Part shown: piece after piece, positions 1-19,551 of the stretch
Layout of the letters: each line of letters starts with the position of its first letter
Numbering within the stretch: position 1 is the stretch's first letter
Assembly: GCF_009852415.1 (NCBI RefSeq)
Contig: NZ_WOXS01000002.1
Location: 6,550,001 to 6,614,000 of the forward strand
Direction of reading: 5' to 3'
DNA length: 64,000 nucleotides
Source: Streptomyces sp. Tu 3180
Lineage (GTDB): Bacteria; Actinomycetota; Actinomycetes; Streptomycetales; Streptomycetaceae
Translations under genes and position numbers: made by a program
The notes under the pieces: generated by a model
Seen by the model: only the letters and a program-made list of their open reading frames with translations
The model's database searches: none
Told to the model about the DNA's origin: nothing

Positions 1-1
1 C

Positions 2-9728
<9,727 letters not shown>

Positions 9729-9732
<4 letters not shown>

Positions 9733-12700
9733 GCAAGCCGGCGATCGAGGACGTGCTCCCGCTGTCCCCGCTGCAGGAGGGGCTGCTGTTCCACGCGCTG
9801 CTCGACGAGCAGGAGATGGACGTCTACACGGTGCAGCTGGTGCTGGAGCTGACCGGCCTGGTGGACACCGAGCGGATGACGGCCGCCGTGGCCGCGCTCG
9901 TCGCCCGGCACACCAGCCTGCGCGCCGGCTTCCGGCACGAGGGCCTGGAGCGCCCGGTGCAGGTCGTCCGCAGCCGGGTCCGGCCGCCCTACCGGGAGGT
10001 CGACCTCGGCGGGCTGCCGCAGGACGCGCGGCCCGCCGCGCTGGAACGGGCGCTCGCCGAGGACCGCGCGCGCCGCTTCGACCTGAACCGGCCGCCGCTG
10101 GTGCGCTTCACCCTGGTGCGCCTCGGCGAGCGCGAGCACCGGCTCGTGGTGAGCAACCACCACATCCTGCTGGACGGCTGGTCCACGCCGCTGCTGGTCG
10201 GCGAGCTCTTCACGCTGTACCGGCAGCACGGCGACCCGTCCGGCATGCCGCACGTGACGCCGTACCGCGACTACCTGGCATGGGTGGCCAAGCAGGACCG
10301 GGCACGGAGCGAGCAGGCCTGGCGGGAGGTGCTCGGCGACGTCTGCGAGCCCACCCTGCTGGCCCCCGCGGACCCGAACCGCCGGCCGGTCCGGCCGCGC
10401 CATCACACGCTGGACCTGTCCGAGGAGTTCACCTCGGCGCTGGCGGCCCGCACCCGCGGGAGCGGTCTGACGCTGAACACCGTCCTGCAGGGGGTGTGGG
10501 GGCTGCTGCTGGGCCGGCTCACCGGCCGCGACGACGTCGTCTTCGGCGGCACGGTCTCCGGGCGCCCGCCGGAGCTGCCCGGTGTCGAGCACATGATCGG
10601 GCTGTTCATCAACACCCTGCCGGTGCGGGTCACCCTCGACCCCGCCGAGTCGCTCGCCGGGCTCCTGGCCCGGCTGCAGAAGCAGCAGTCCGCCCTCATG
10701 GACCACCAGCAGCTGAGCCTGACCGACATCCAGTCCCTCGGCGGCTGGAAGGAGGGCGTCGGCGAGCTGTTCGACACGCTCACCGTGACGGAGAACTACC
10801 CCGTCGACCCCTCCGCGCTGGCGGCCGGGCACCCGGCCGACCCGGACGAACTGCGGGTCACCGGGCTGGTGGGGGAGGACGCCAACCACTACCCGATGAG
10901 CCTCGCGGCCGTCCCCGGCCCCCGGCTGCACCTGCGGCTGAGCTACCGGCCCGACCTGTTCTCCGAGGAGACCGTGCGGCTGATGGGCGGGCGCATCGAG
11001 GCGCTGCTGCGGGCCGTGGTCGAGGATCCGGAGCAGGCCGTCGGCCGGCTGGACGTCGTCTCCGGCGACGAGCACCGGCGGCTCGTCGGCGAGTGGGGCC
11101 GCGGCGGCGACGGCCCGCGGCCCCGCACCTTCCCCGACCTCTTCGAGGAGCGGGTCCGCAGCACCCCGGACGCCGACGCCGTCGTCGCGCCGGGGGTCCT
11201 GCTCGGCTACGCCGAACTGAACGAGCGGGCCAACCGGCTCGCCCGGCTGCTGGCCGCGCGCGGGGCCGGGCCGGAGAGGATCGTCGCCCTGCTGCTGCCC
11301 CGGTCGGTGGACATCGTGGTGGCACAGCTCGCGGTGCTCAAGTCCGGAGCCGCCTACCTGCCGGTGGACCCGTCCTACCCGGCCGAGCGCATCGCGTTCA
11401 TGCTCGACGACGCGGCTCCGGCACTCGCCGTCACCGCCGGTGACGTCACCGTGCCGGAGGGCACGCTGCCGGCCGGGCTCGCGGTGCTGCGGCTGGACGA
11501 CCCGGCCGTCACCGGGGAGCTCGCCCGGCTCCCGGCCCACGACCTGACCGACTCCGACCGCACCGCCGCGCTGCTGCCCGCGCATCCCGCGTACGTCATC
11601 CACACCTCCGGCTCCACCGGCAGGCCCAAGGGCGTGCTGGTGCAGCACACCGGGCTCGCGGCGTTCTCCGCCGCGGTGGCCGAGGGGTTCGCCGTGGACG
11701 GCACCGCCCGGGTGCTGCAGTTCGCCTCGCCGAGCTTCGACGCCTCGGTGCTGGAACTGTGCTCCGCGCTGCCGGCCGGAGCCGCGCTCGTGGTGCCCCC
11801 GCCCGGCCCGCTCGGCGACGAGGCCCTCGCCGAGGTGCTGCGCGAGCAGCGGGTGACCCATGCCCTGGTGCCGCCGGCGGCGCTCGCCACCGTGCCCGTG
11901 GAAGGGCTGCCCGACTTCCGCTCCCTGGTCGTCGGCGGCGACGCCACCGGCGCCGAACTCGTGGACCGCTGGGCGCCCGGCCGCCGCATGGTCAACGCCT
12001 ACGGCCCCACCGAATCCACCGTGGCGGCGACGCTCAGCGAGCCCCTGGCCGCGGGCGGGGGCACCCCGCCCATCGGCCGGCCGGTCCGCGGCACCCGGGT
12101 CTACGTGCTGGGCGACACGCTGCGCCCCGTGCCCGTCGGCGTACCGGGCGAGCTGTACGTGGCCGGGGACGGCCTGGCCCGCGGCTACCTGGGCCGTGCG
12201 GCGCTGACCGCCGAACGGTTCACCGCCTGCCCGTACGGCGGGCCCGGCGAGCGGATGTACCGCACCGGGGACCTGGTGCGCTGGACCGAGGACGGCACCC
12301 TGGAGTACCTCGGCCGCGCCGACGACCAGGTGAAGATCCGCGGCTTCCGCGTCGAACCCGGCGAGATCGAGTCGGCGCTCGCCGCGCTCCCCGGTGTGGG
12401 CCGGGCGGTGGCGGTGGTGCGGGAGGACGCCGGCGGCGACCGGATGATCGTGGCCTACGTCGTCCCGGCGGACCCGCGGGGACCGGCCGGCCCGCTGGAG
12501 CCGGCCGTGCTGCGGGACGGCCTGGCCGGCACGCTCCCCGAGTACATGGTGCCCTCCGCGTTCGTACGGCTGGACGAGGTCCCGCTGATGCCGAACGGGA
12601 AGCTGGACCGCAAGGCGCTGCCCGACCCCGAGTTCACCGGGTCCCTGGGCAGCGGCGCTCCCCGCACTCCCGAGGAGGAGGTGCTCTGCGGTCTGTTCGC

Positions 12701-13700
12701 CGAGGTGCTCTCGCTGCCCCGGGTCGGCGTCGACGACAACTTCTTCGACCTCGGCGGGCACTCGCTGCTCGCGACCCGGGTGATCAGCCGGGCGCGGGCC
12801 GCGTTCGGCGTGCGCCTCTCGGTGCGCAGCCTGCTGGAGAACCCGACCGTGGCCGCGCTGGCCGCCGAACTCACCGCCGGCTCCGACCACGACCCGTTCG
12901 ACGTGCTGCTGCCCCTGCGGCCCGGCGGCTCGAAGCCGGGCGTGTTCTGCCTGCACCCCGGGGCCGGCATCGGCTGGGGCTACTCGGGCCTGCTGCGGCA
13001 CATCCCGGCCGACCACCCGATCTACGCGCTCCAGGCCCGGGGGCTCGCCCGCGACGAGGAACTGCCCTCCTCCATCCAGGAGATGGCCGACGACTACCTC
13101 GACCGGATCCGCGGCGTCCAGCCGTCCGGCCCCTACCACCTGGTGGGCTGGTCCCTCGGCGGGATCCTCGCGCACATGATCGCCACCCGGCTCCAGGAGG
13201 CCGGCGAGCAGGTCGGTGTGCTGGCCGTGCTGGACACCGACCCGGACATCCCCGCCGAGGAGCACGCGGGCCTCGCGTACGACGAGCAGGACGTGCTGGC
13301 CACGCTGCTGGACCTCAGCGGCCGGTCGGCGGACCGGGACCCGGCCGAACCGCTGGAGTACGAGCGGGTGATGGAGGTCCTGCGGGCGGGGGACAGCGCA
13401 CTGGCCGGACTGGAAAAGCGTCATATCGGCGCGCTCGCCCGTGTTGGCACCAACATGTCGAGGAGCATCATCCACCCCTACAGCCCTGGTCTACTGGGCG
13501 TCGTCCGTGGCGATGTCATGCTGACCGTCGCAGGCCGGGACCACGCCTCCCCGCAGGCGATGGCCGCGGCGTGGCAGCCCTTCGTGGAGGGGCGGGTCGA
13601 CATCCAGGTCGTCGACTGCGGGCACAACGAGCTGACCCGGCCGGGTCCCATCGGCGAGATCGGCAGGGCACTCGCAGCGCAGCTGCGCGAGCTCCGGTGA
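9729..13700 (+). CDS. Terminal nonribosomal peptide synthetase (C-A-PCP-TE)
   Basis: This 1323-residue protein adds the last amino acid and releases the peptide. It starts directly in a DCL-type condensation domain (PLSPLQEGLLFH; HHILLDG at residues 144-150), as expected after an upstream epimerase. The A domain follows, then a carrier domain with Ser1012 and a type I thioesterase with the GWSLGG nucleophile Ser1142, LDTD and a CGHNE histidine. The A pocket reads D-A-L-L-V-G-A-V-A-K. I recall no exact match, but it resembles hydrophobic or aromatic (Tyr/Trp/Phe) codes. The ATG overlaps the stop of the previous synthetase (ATGA), so the two are translationally coupled. Whether the TE cyclises or hydrolyses cannot be read from sequence. 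Confidence 0.95.
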
Positions 13701-13761
13701 ACCACCGGAGCACCACCGTACCGACGACCCGCCACAGCGCACCCACTTGGAGCAAGCCCCT

Positions 13762-15033
13762 ATGACCAGCGCCACCGCGACGGCACCGGGCGGAGCCGAC
13801 GTCGAGGACCGTGAGCTCGACAGCTTCGACCTGACCGACCCCGGGACCTATCAGACGACCGACGTCCACGCCATGTGGCGCCGGTTCCGCAGCGAGCGCC
13901 CGGTGCACCGCCACCCGGCGACCGCGGCCGGACCCGAGTTCTGGGTCCTGTCCCGGTACGACGACGTCATGAAGGTGTACAAGGACGACGACAACTTCAC
14001 CTCCGAGCGGGGGAACCTGCTGGTCACGCTGTTGCACGGCAGTGACTCGGCGGCCGGCAAGATGCTCGCGGTCACCGACGGCCCGCGGCACGCGGCGATC
14101 CGCAAGCTGATGCTCAAGTCGTTCTCGCCGCGCGCCCTGCGGCACATCTCGGAGCAGGTCGTGCAGCGCACCCGCACGCTCCTCAAGGACGCGGTGGAAC
14201 GGGGCGAGGCGGACTTCGCGCGGGACGTCGCCGAGCACATCCCGATCGCCACCATCTGCGACCTGCTGGGCGTCCCCGAGTCGGACCGCGCCTTCCTGCT
14301 CGGCCTCAACAAGGAGGCGCTCAGCTCCAGCACGGCGGACACCAGCGCCGAGGACTCCTGGCTCGCCCGCAACGAGATCCTGCTGTACTTCGGCGAGCTG
14401 GCCGAGGAGCGCAGGAGGAACCCGGTCGACGACGTCATCAGCGTGCTGGCCACCGGCCGGATCGACGGGAAGCCGCTGGACGAGGACGAGATCGTCCTGA
14501 ACTGCTACAGCCTGATCATCGGCGGCGACGAGACCAGCCGGCTGTCGATGATCGGCGGGGTGCGGGCGCTGATGCGCCACCCGGAGCAGTGGAACGCCCT
14601 GAAGCGGGGCGAGGTGACGGTGGAGAGCGCCGTGGAGGAGGTGCTGCGCTGGACGACCCCCGGCATGCACTTCGGCCGCCGGGCGCTGCGGGACGTCGAG
14701 GTCGGGGGGCAGCGGATCGCCGCCGACGACATCGTCACCCTGTGGAACACCTCCGCCAACCGGGACGAGGCCGTCTTCGACGCCCCGGACACGTTCGACC
14801 TGGCGCGCACCCCCAACAAGCACGTGTCGTTCGGCTACGGGCCGCACTTCTGCCTCGGTGCCTTCCTCGGCCGCGTCGAGATCAACGCCATGCTCGACGG
14901 GCTGCGGACCGTGGTGGACCGCGTCGAGCCCAACGGCCCGGTGAAGCCGGTGTTCTCCAACTTCCTCAGCGGTCTGGAGAGCCTGCCCGTCCGCTTCGAG
15001 GCGGACCGCGAAGGACTCGCCCGGTGGAGCTGA
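13762..15033 (+). CDS. Cytochrome P450, probable tailoring hydroxylase
   Basis: This is a 423-residue class I bacterial P450. The heme loop is F357-G-Y-G-P-H-F-C364-L-G366 with Cys364 as ligand, and the K-helix ExxR is E293-V-L-R296. The I-helix reads IIGGDETS (252-259), with Gly-Asp-Glu in place of the usual AG.(D/E)T. ATG 13762 is preferred over the upstream TTG at 13747 because GGAG lies 9 bases ahead of it. It follows the TE-containing NRPS by 61 bases and precedes the transporter genes. From the general look I infer a P450 acting on carrier-bound amino acids, such as the beta-hydroxylases of the NovI/P450sky type. That fits the beta-hydroxytyrosine-type A domain, but neither substrate nor site is shown by the sequence. 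Confidence 0.93.
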   Translation: MTSATATAPGGADVEDRELDSFDLTDPGTYQTTDVHAMWRRFRSERPVHRHPATAAGPEFWVLSRYDDVMKVYKDDDNFTSERGNLLVTLLHGSDSAAGKMLAVTDGPRHAAIRKLMLKSFSPRALRHISEQVVQRTRTLLKDAVERGEADFARDVAEHIPIATICDLLGVPESDRAFLLGLNKEALSSSTADTSAEDSWLARNEILLYFGELAEERRRNPVDDVISVLATGRIDGKPLDEDEIVLNCYSLIIGGDETSRLSMIGGVRALMRHPEQWNALKRGEVTVESAVEEVLRWTTPGMHFGRRALRDVEVGGQRIAADDIVTLWNTSANRDEAVFDAPDTFDLARTPNKHVSFGYGPHFCLGAFLGRVEINAMLDGLRTVVDRVEPNGPVKPVFSNFLSGLESLPVRFEADREGLARWS

Positions 15034-15100
15034 GGGCCGCCCGCTTCGCCCCCGGGGCCCGAAGAGCCCCCGGGTCCCGAAGAGAAGGAAAAGGAATCTG

Positions 15101-15676
15101 ATGTCGAAGGCACGAGTGGATGCCGGCCCGGCGTCCGCGGTCCCGGTCTCCCGGTGGGAGCGGGCCGTCGGCCACTGCGCGGTGTTCGCCGGGCTCGCCT
15201 ACGCCCTGCCGCACCTGTGGTGGGGGATGGGCGTCATGTTCGCCTACCCCGACACCCCCGAGTCGGTGCCGGACGTGGCCTGGCAGCGCATGATCGCCTT
15301 CTGGGGCATGGGGGCGGCCGCCGCGCTCGCCGCCCTCGCGACCACCGCCCTCTTCCGGCCCTGGGGGGACCTCTTCCCCCGGTGGCTGCGCGTCGGGGCG
15401 GCCCTGACCGGCGGCACCGGGCTCGCGCTGTGGGGCCTCGGCTACGGCTACCTGCGGTTCTTCGTCGCCGTGGGCCGGGTGGAGCCCAGCCCGGAGGTGG
15501 CCGCCTCCTTCGGCCCCTGGAACTTCTACTGGTATCCCGTGTTCTTCGTCTGGGGCGCGTCGCTGGCACTCGCCGCCCTCCATCTGCGCCGCCGACCGTC
15601 CGCCCCCGGGACCGGCGTCCCGCGGCCGGACGAGCGGACCCGGCGGGCCCCGTCAACCACCGAGGTGAACCCGTGA
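15101..15676 (+). CDS. DUF3995-like integral membrane protein
   Basis: This 191-residue protein has four predicted membrane segments (about residues 22-45, 62-85, 98-120 and 138-160) and a basic, proline-rich tail. The PHLWWGMG segment and general layout resemble the DUF3995 family, whose function is unknown. AAGGAA precedes the ATG. Its stop overlaps the GTG start of the ABC ATPase (GTGA), so it is translated with the exporter. That coupling suggests a part in export of, or immunity to, the peptide product, but this is inference only. Confidence 0.8.
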   Translation: MSKARVDAGPASAVPVSRWERAVGHCAVFAGLAYALPHLWWGMGVMFAYPDTPESVPDVAWQRMIAFWGMGAAAALAALATTALFRPWGDLFPRWLRVGAALTGGTGLALWGLGYGYLRFFVAVGRVEPSPEVAASFGPWNFYWYPVFFVWGASLALAALHLRRRPSAPGTGVPRPDERTRRAPSTTEVNP

Positions 15677-16629
15677 CGAACGCCATCGAGGCCGAGGGCC
15701 TCCGCAAGAGCTACAAGGGACACGAGGCGCTGAGCGGGGTGTCCCTCTCCGTGCCCGAGGGGACGGTCCTCGGACTGCTCGGCCCCAACGGTGCGGGCAA
15801 GACCACCACCGTCCGCATCCTGGCCACCCTGCTCCGGCCCGAGGAGGGCCGGGCGACGGTCGCCGGCTTCGACGCCGTGAAGCAGCCCAAGGAGGTACGC
15901 CGCCGGATCGGCCTCACCGGCCAGTACGCGGCCCTCGACGAACGGCTCACCGGCCGCGAGAACCTGCGGCTCATCGGCACCCTGCTGCACCTGGGCAAGC
16001 GCCGGTCGCACCGGAAGGCGGACGAACTGCTGGAGCGGTTCGAACTCTCCGACGCCGCCGGCCGGGTGGTGCGGACGTACTCCGGCGGCATGCGCAGGCG
16101 GCTGGACCTGGCGGCCAGCCTGATGGTCGACCCGCCGGTCCTCTTCCTCGACGAGCCGACCACCGGACTCGACCCCAGCAGCCGGGTCGTCCTGTGGGGG
16201 ATGATCCGCGAGCAGGTGGCCAAGGGCGTCACCGTCCTGCTGACCACCCAGTACCTGGAGGAGGCCGACCAGCTCGCCGACCGCATCGTGGTGATCGACT
16301 CCGGCAGGGTCATCGCCGACGGCACCGCCGACCAGCTGAAGCAGAAGGTCGGCACCGAGCGCCTCGAGGTCTCCGCGCTCGCCGCCGGGAACACCCCCCG
16401 GGTGGTCGCCGCGATCGGCGCCCGGCTCGCGGCCACCCCGGCCGTCTCCGAGGACGGCCGCACCGTGTCGGTGCCGCTGCCCGACGGCATGGCCGGGGTC
16501 GCCGCCGCGGCCGCGGCGGTGGAGGAACTCGGCATCGAAGTGGCGGAGTTCGCCGTCCGGCGTCCTTCGCTCGACGACGTCTTCATGACGCTGACCGGCC
16601 AGACGGCCAAGGAGAAGGAATCGGCGTGA
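15673..16629 (+). CDS. ABC transporter ATP-binding protein, DrrA type
   Basis: This 318-residue ATPase would power an ABC-2 type exporter. It has Walker A GPNGAGKT (37-44), signature YSGGM (136-140), Walker B LFLDEP (157-162) and the DrrA-like C-terminal region ending RRPSLDDVFMTLTG. The GTG start overlaps the stop of the membrane protein before it, and its own stop overlaps the GTG of the permease, so three genes form one translational unit. Proteins of this type usually export the antibiotic made by the neighbouring cluster and give self-resistance; here the likely cargo is the NRPS product. Confidence 0.95.
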   Translation: MTNAIEAEGLRKSYKGHEALSGVSLSVPEGTVLGLLGPNGAGKTTTVRILATLLRPEEGRATVAGFDAVKQPKEVRRRIGLTGQYAALDERLTGRENLRLIGTLLHLGKRRSHRKADELLERFELSDAAGRVVRTYSGGMRRRLDLAASLMVDPPVLFLDEPTTGLDPSSRVVLWGMIREQVAKGVTVLLTTQYLEEADQLADRIVVIDSGRVIADGTADQLKQKVGTERLEVSALAAGNTPRVVAAIGARLAATPAVSEDGRTVSVPLPDGMAGVAAAAAAVEELGIEVAEFAVRRPSLDDVFMTLTGQTAKEKESA

Positions 16630-17414
16630 CCGAGACACTGAGTGACGTACGGGCCCTGGTGGGCCGTCACTTCCGGCACATCTACCGCATACCCGAGCAG
16701 CTGATCAGCGTCACCATCATGCCGATCGCCTTCGTGCTGATCTTCGGCATGCTCTTCGGCAGCGCCATGAAGGTGGAGGGCGGCAGCTACCAGGAGTACA
16801 TCATGGCCGGCATCTTCATCCAGGTGATGATGGCCAACATCTCCCAGACGGCCCTCGGCGTCGTCGGGGACCTGGGCAACGGCCTGGTGGACCGCTTCCG
16901 TTCGCTGCCGATCTCCCGCTCCGCGGTGCTGATCGGCCGTACCACCGCGGACATGGCGCTCGCCGCCTGGTCGTGCGTGCTGATGGCGGGCGTCGGCTGG
17001 CTCATCGGCTGGCGCATCCACAACGGGCTGCCCAAGGCCCTCGCGGCGTTCGGGCTGCTGCTCCTGCTCGGTTTCGCCATGTCGTGGCTCGGCGCGCTGC
17101 TCGGTCTGGCGCTGCGCAGCACCGAATCGGTCAACGCCCTGGCGTTCATGGCGATGATGCCGCTGGTGTTCCTGTCCAACGCGTTCGTCCCGCCGGACGG
17201 GCTGCCGGCCTGGCTGCGGGTCGTCGCCGAGTGGAACCCGGTCAGCATGGTGGTCACCGCCTGCCGGCAGCTCTTCGGCAACCCCACGGTGGGCGTCGGC
17301 ACGGGACTGCCGGCCGAGCACCCCGTCGCGATGTCGCTGCTCCTGATCGGCGGCATCCTCGCCGTGGTCATCCCGCTGTCCGGCCGCGCCTACAGCACGG
17401 CGACGGCCCGCTGA
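16626..17414 (+). CDS. ABC-2 type transporter permease, DrrB type
   Basis: This is a 262-residue membrane permease with about six hydrophobic helices and the ABC-2 features GNGLVDRFRSLPISR (cytoplasmic loop) and NAFVPPDGLPAWLRVVAEWNPVS near the C-terminus. It partners the ATPase, whose stop codon it overlaps by four bases. It is the last gene of the NRPS operon; the strong hairpin about 40 bases after its stop marks the end of the transcript. Confidence 0.95.
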   Translation: MTETLSDVRALVGRHFRHIYRIPEQLISVTIMPIAFVLIFGMLFGSAMKVEGGSYQEYIMAGIFIQVMMANISQTALGVVGDLGNGLVDRFRSLPISRSAVLIGRTTADMALAAWSCVLMAGVGWLIGWRIHNGLPKALAAFGLLLLLGFAMSWLGALLGLALRSTESVNALAFMAMMPLVFLSNAFVPPDGLPAWLRVVAEWNPVSMVVTACRQLFGNPTVGVGTGLPAEHPVAMSLLLIGGILAVVIPLSGRAYSTATAR

Positions 17415-17455
17415 GGACCCCCGCACCACGGAGGGCCCGCGCCCGCGGGGTGGTC

Positions 17456-17501
17456 CACGCGGTTCGCCCGGCCGGGTTCCCCCGGCCGGGCGAACCGCGT
17501 G
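17456..17501 (+). terminator. Perfect 21-bp stem hairpin terminator
   Basis: Bases 17456-17476 and 17481-17501 are exact reverse complements with a TTCC loop between. There is no U-tract, as is usual for GC-rich actinomycete terminators. It sits between the end of the exporter operon and the convergent UbiB-type gene, and as a symmetric hairpin could serve both strands. Confidence 0.88.
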
Positions 17502-17555
17502 TGCGGCCGTACCGGCGGCCCTCCGGCGCGCACGGACGGCGCCGGTGACCGGGCG

Positions 17556-19541
17556 TCAGCGGCGGCCCCGGGAGAGCGAGAACAGGACGCGCAGCGTCAG
17601 CACCGAGGCGACGAGCAGCAGATTGCACCCGAGCACCTCGAACAGTCCTGCCGACGGGGTGATCTCCGGCCCGCCGGGCGTCCGCAGCAGCATCACCCCG
17701 ACCACCCCGGCCGCGCCGCCGCTGAAGGCCAGCAGCACGTCGTGGACGACGCCCCGGACGAAGTCCCGGTCGCGTTCGTCGGCCAGCACCCGGACGTTCA
17801 CGCTCAGCCGTCCCTGCTCCAGGGCCTCCGTGATGCGGTCCACCCGGCGCGGCAGCCGGCGCAGCACCGGCAGCAGCGCGAGCAACTCGCCCGCGGCGGA
17901 CCGTCCGAGGCTCCCCGGTGCCAGCTTCCGCCGGACCTGGGAGGCCGCGAACCGGCGGGCCTCGGCGATGATGTCGTAGCCGGGGACCAGCCGGTCCAGG
18001 GACGCCTCCAGCGTCGACAGGGAACGGAACACGGCGGCGATCTCACCGGGCACGACCAGCCCGTACCTGGTCACCAGCAGGAACAGCGCGGCGAACATCT
18101 CCCGGTCCGGCCGGGTCCCCGGAACCAGGTGCCGGGCCATGAACCGGCCCAGTTCGCGGGCCAGCCGGTTCTCGTCGGCCGGTTCCGGCCGGTGCTCCAC
18201 CAGCTCCAGCAGCGCGTCGCACAGGGCCTGCTGGTCGTTGCGGTGGATCGCGACCAGCAGGTCGCGCAGCGCGGAACGGAGCACCCGGTCGATGCGCCCG
18301 GCGCATCCGAAGTCGAGCAGTCCCAGCCGCCCGTCGTCCAGCAGCAGGATGTTGCCCGGATGCGGATCGGCGTGGAAGACGCCGTCGGTCATGATCTGCG
18401 CGAGGAAGCAGTCCAGCAGGGCTCCGGCGAGCGCCGTCCGGTCGTGTCCGCGTGCGTCGGCGGCCTCGGCGGCCTTGTCGAGCGGCACCCCGTCCAGCCA
18501 GTCCACCACCAGGACGCGGGAGGTGGTCAGGGCGTCGTGGACGGCGGGGATCCGCACGGCCGGGAGCGGGGCGGTGCCCTCCGGCGGGTGCTGTGCGGAG
18601 TCGGCCTCCCGGGCGGCGGCCATCTCCCGGGTGTTGCGGGCCTCGGTGCGGAAGTCGAGTTCCTCCCTGAGGGAGGCGGCGAAGCCCAGGACCAGGCCGG
18701 TGACCCCGATGGAGCGGCCCCACGCGGTGCGCTCGCCGGTCCTGCGGGCGACCCGCAGGAGGATGTCCAGATCGCGTTCCACCACCTGGCGGGCCCGGGG
18801 GCGCTGCACCTTGACGGCGACCGCCCGGCCGTCCCGCAGCCGCGCCCGGTGCACCTGGGCGACGGAGCCGGCCGCCACCGGCACGGTGTCGAACGCGGCG
18901 AACACCTCGCCCGGCGGGGCTCCCAGCTCCTCGGTGAGCACCTGCTCGATGCCCTCCCAGGGCTCCGCGGCCACCGCGCACTGGAGCAGGCCCAGTTCCT
19001 CGATGAACTCGGCGGGCAGCAGGTCGTAGCGGGTGGAGAGCACCTGGCCGAGCTTGACGAAGGTGGTGCCCGCCTCCTCCAGGGCCAGCCGGAGGGCGCG
19101 GGCGTGCTCCGCCCGCGCCGCGCCGGTCGCCGGGCCGGTCAGGCCGGACAGCCGAGGGAGCCGGCCCAGCCCGTGCCGGAGGGCGATCCGGCTGAGCTCC
19201 GTGAAGCGCTGGGTGCGCGCCACCCGGCGCCTCACGGCCCGGGGCCAGCGGACGATGCCGCCGACCGACCCGCTGGGCACCACCGCCTCGGACAGGGCCA
19301 GGAACGTCATGGCGGCCAGCAGGGCGCAGCCCACCGGGACGGTCGCCAGCACGGTGCCCGCCGCGGCGGGCCCCATCGCGGAACTCACCAGTCCGGTGGT
19401 GAGCAGGCCGGTGCACCCGGTGAGCAGGGAGCGCAGCACGCCGATCCGGAGACCGAGCAGCCTGCGCGCCCCGGCACCGAGGACGACCAGGCCGAGGGCG
19501 ATGGTGCCCACGGCGGTCAGGACGACGACGAACGCGGTCAC
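17556..19541 (-). CDS. ABC1/UbiB/ADCK family atypical kinase, membrane anchored
   Basis: This is a 661-residue UbiB-type protein. It carries the family KxGQ motif (KLGQ 163-166), the VAVKVQRP lysine (Lys244), DPHPGN (392-397) and the LLDFG metal site (LDFG 409-412). Three N-terminal hydrophobic helices (about residues 4-90) and two C-terminal ones (about 600-655) place it in the membrane. UbiB/ADCK proteins are atypical kinases or ATPases supporting prenyl-quinone synthesis and lipid movement. It starts with GTG 10 bases after the stop of the upstream MMPL gene, so the two form an operon. That operon faces a polyprenyl synthase gene, which makes a prenyl-lipid role plausible but unproven. Confidence 0.92.
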   Translation of the reverse strand: MTAFVVVLTAVGTIALGLVVLGAGARRLLGLRIGVLRSLLTGCTGLLTTGLVSSAMGPAAAGTVLATVPVGCALLAAMTFLALSEAVVPSGSVGGIVRWPRAVRRRVARTQRFTELSRIALRHGLGRLPRLSGLTGPATGAARAEHARALRLALEEAGTTFVKLGQVLSTRYDLLPAEFIEELGLLQCAVAAEPWEGIEQVLTEELGAPPGEVFAAFDTVPVAAGSVAQVHRARLRDGRAVAVKVQRPRARQVVERDLDILLRVARRTGERTAWGRSIGVTGLVLGFAASLREELDFRTEARNTREMAAAREADSAQHPPEGTAPLPAVRIPAVHDALTTSRVLVVDWLDGVPLDKAAEAADARGHDRTALAGALLDCFLAQIMTDGVFHADPHPGNILLLDDGRLGLLDFGCAGRIDRVLRSALRDLLVAIHRNDQQALCDALLELVEHRPEPADENRLARELGRFMARHLVPGTRPDREMFAALFLLVTRYGLVVPGEIAAVFRSLSTLEASLDRLVPGYDIIAEARRFAASQVRRKLAPGSLGRSAAGELLALLPVLRRLPRRVDRITEALEQGRLSVNVRVLADERDRDFVRGVVHDVLLAFSGGAAGVVGVMLLRTPGGPEITPSAGLFEVLGCNLLLVASVLTLRVLFSLSRGRR

Positions 19542-19551
19542 CGTGACGAGG

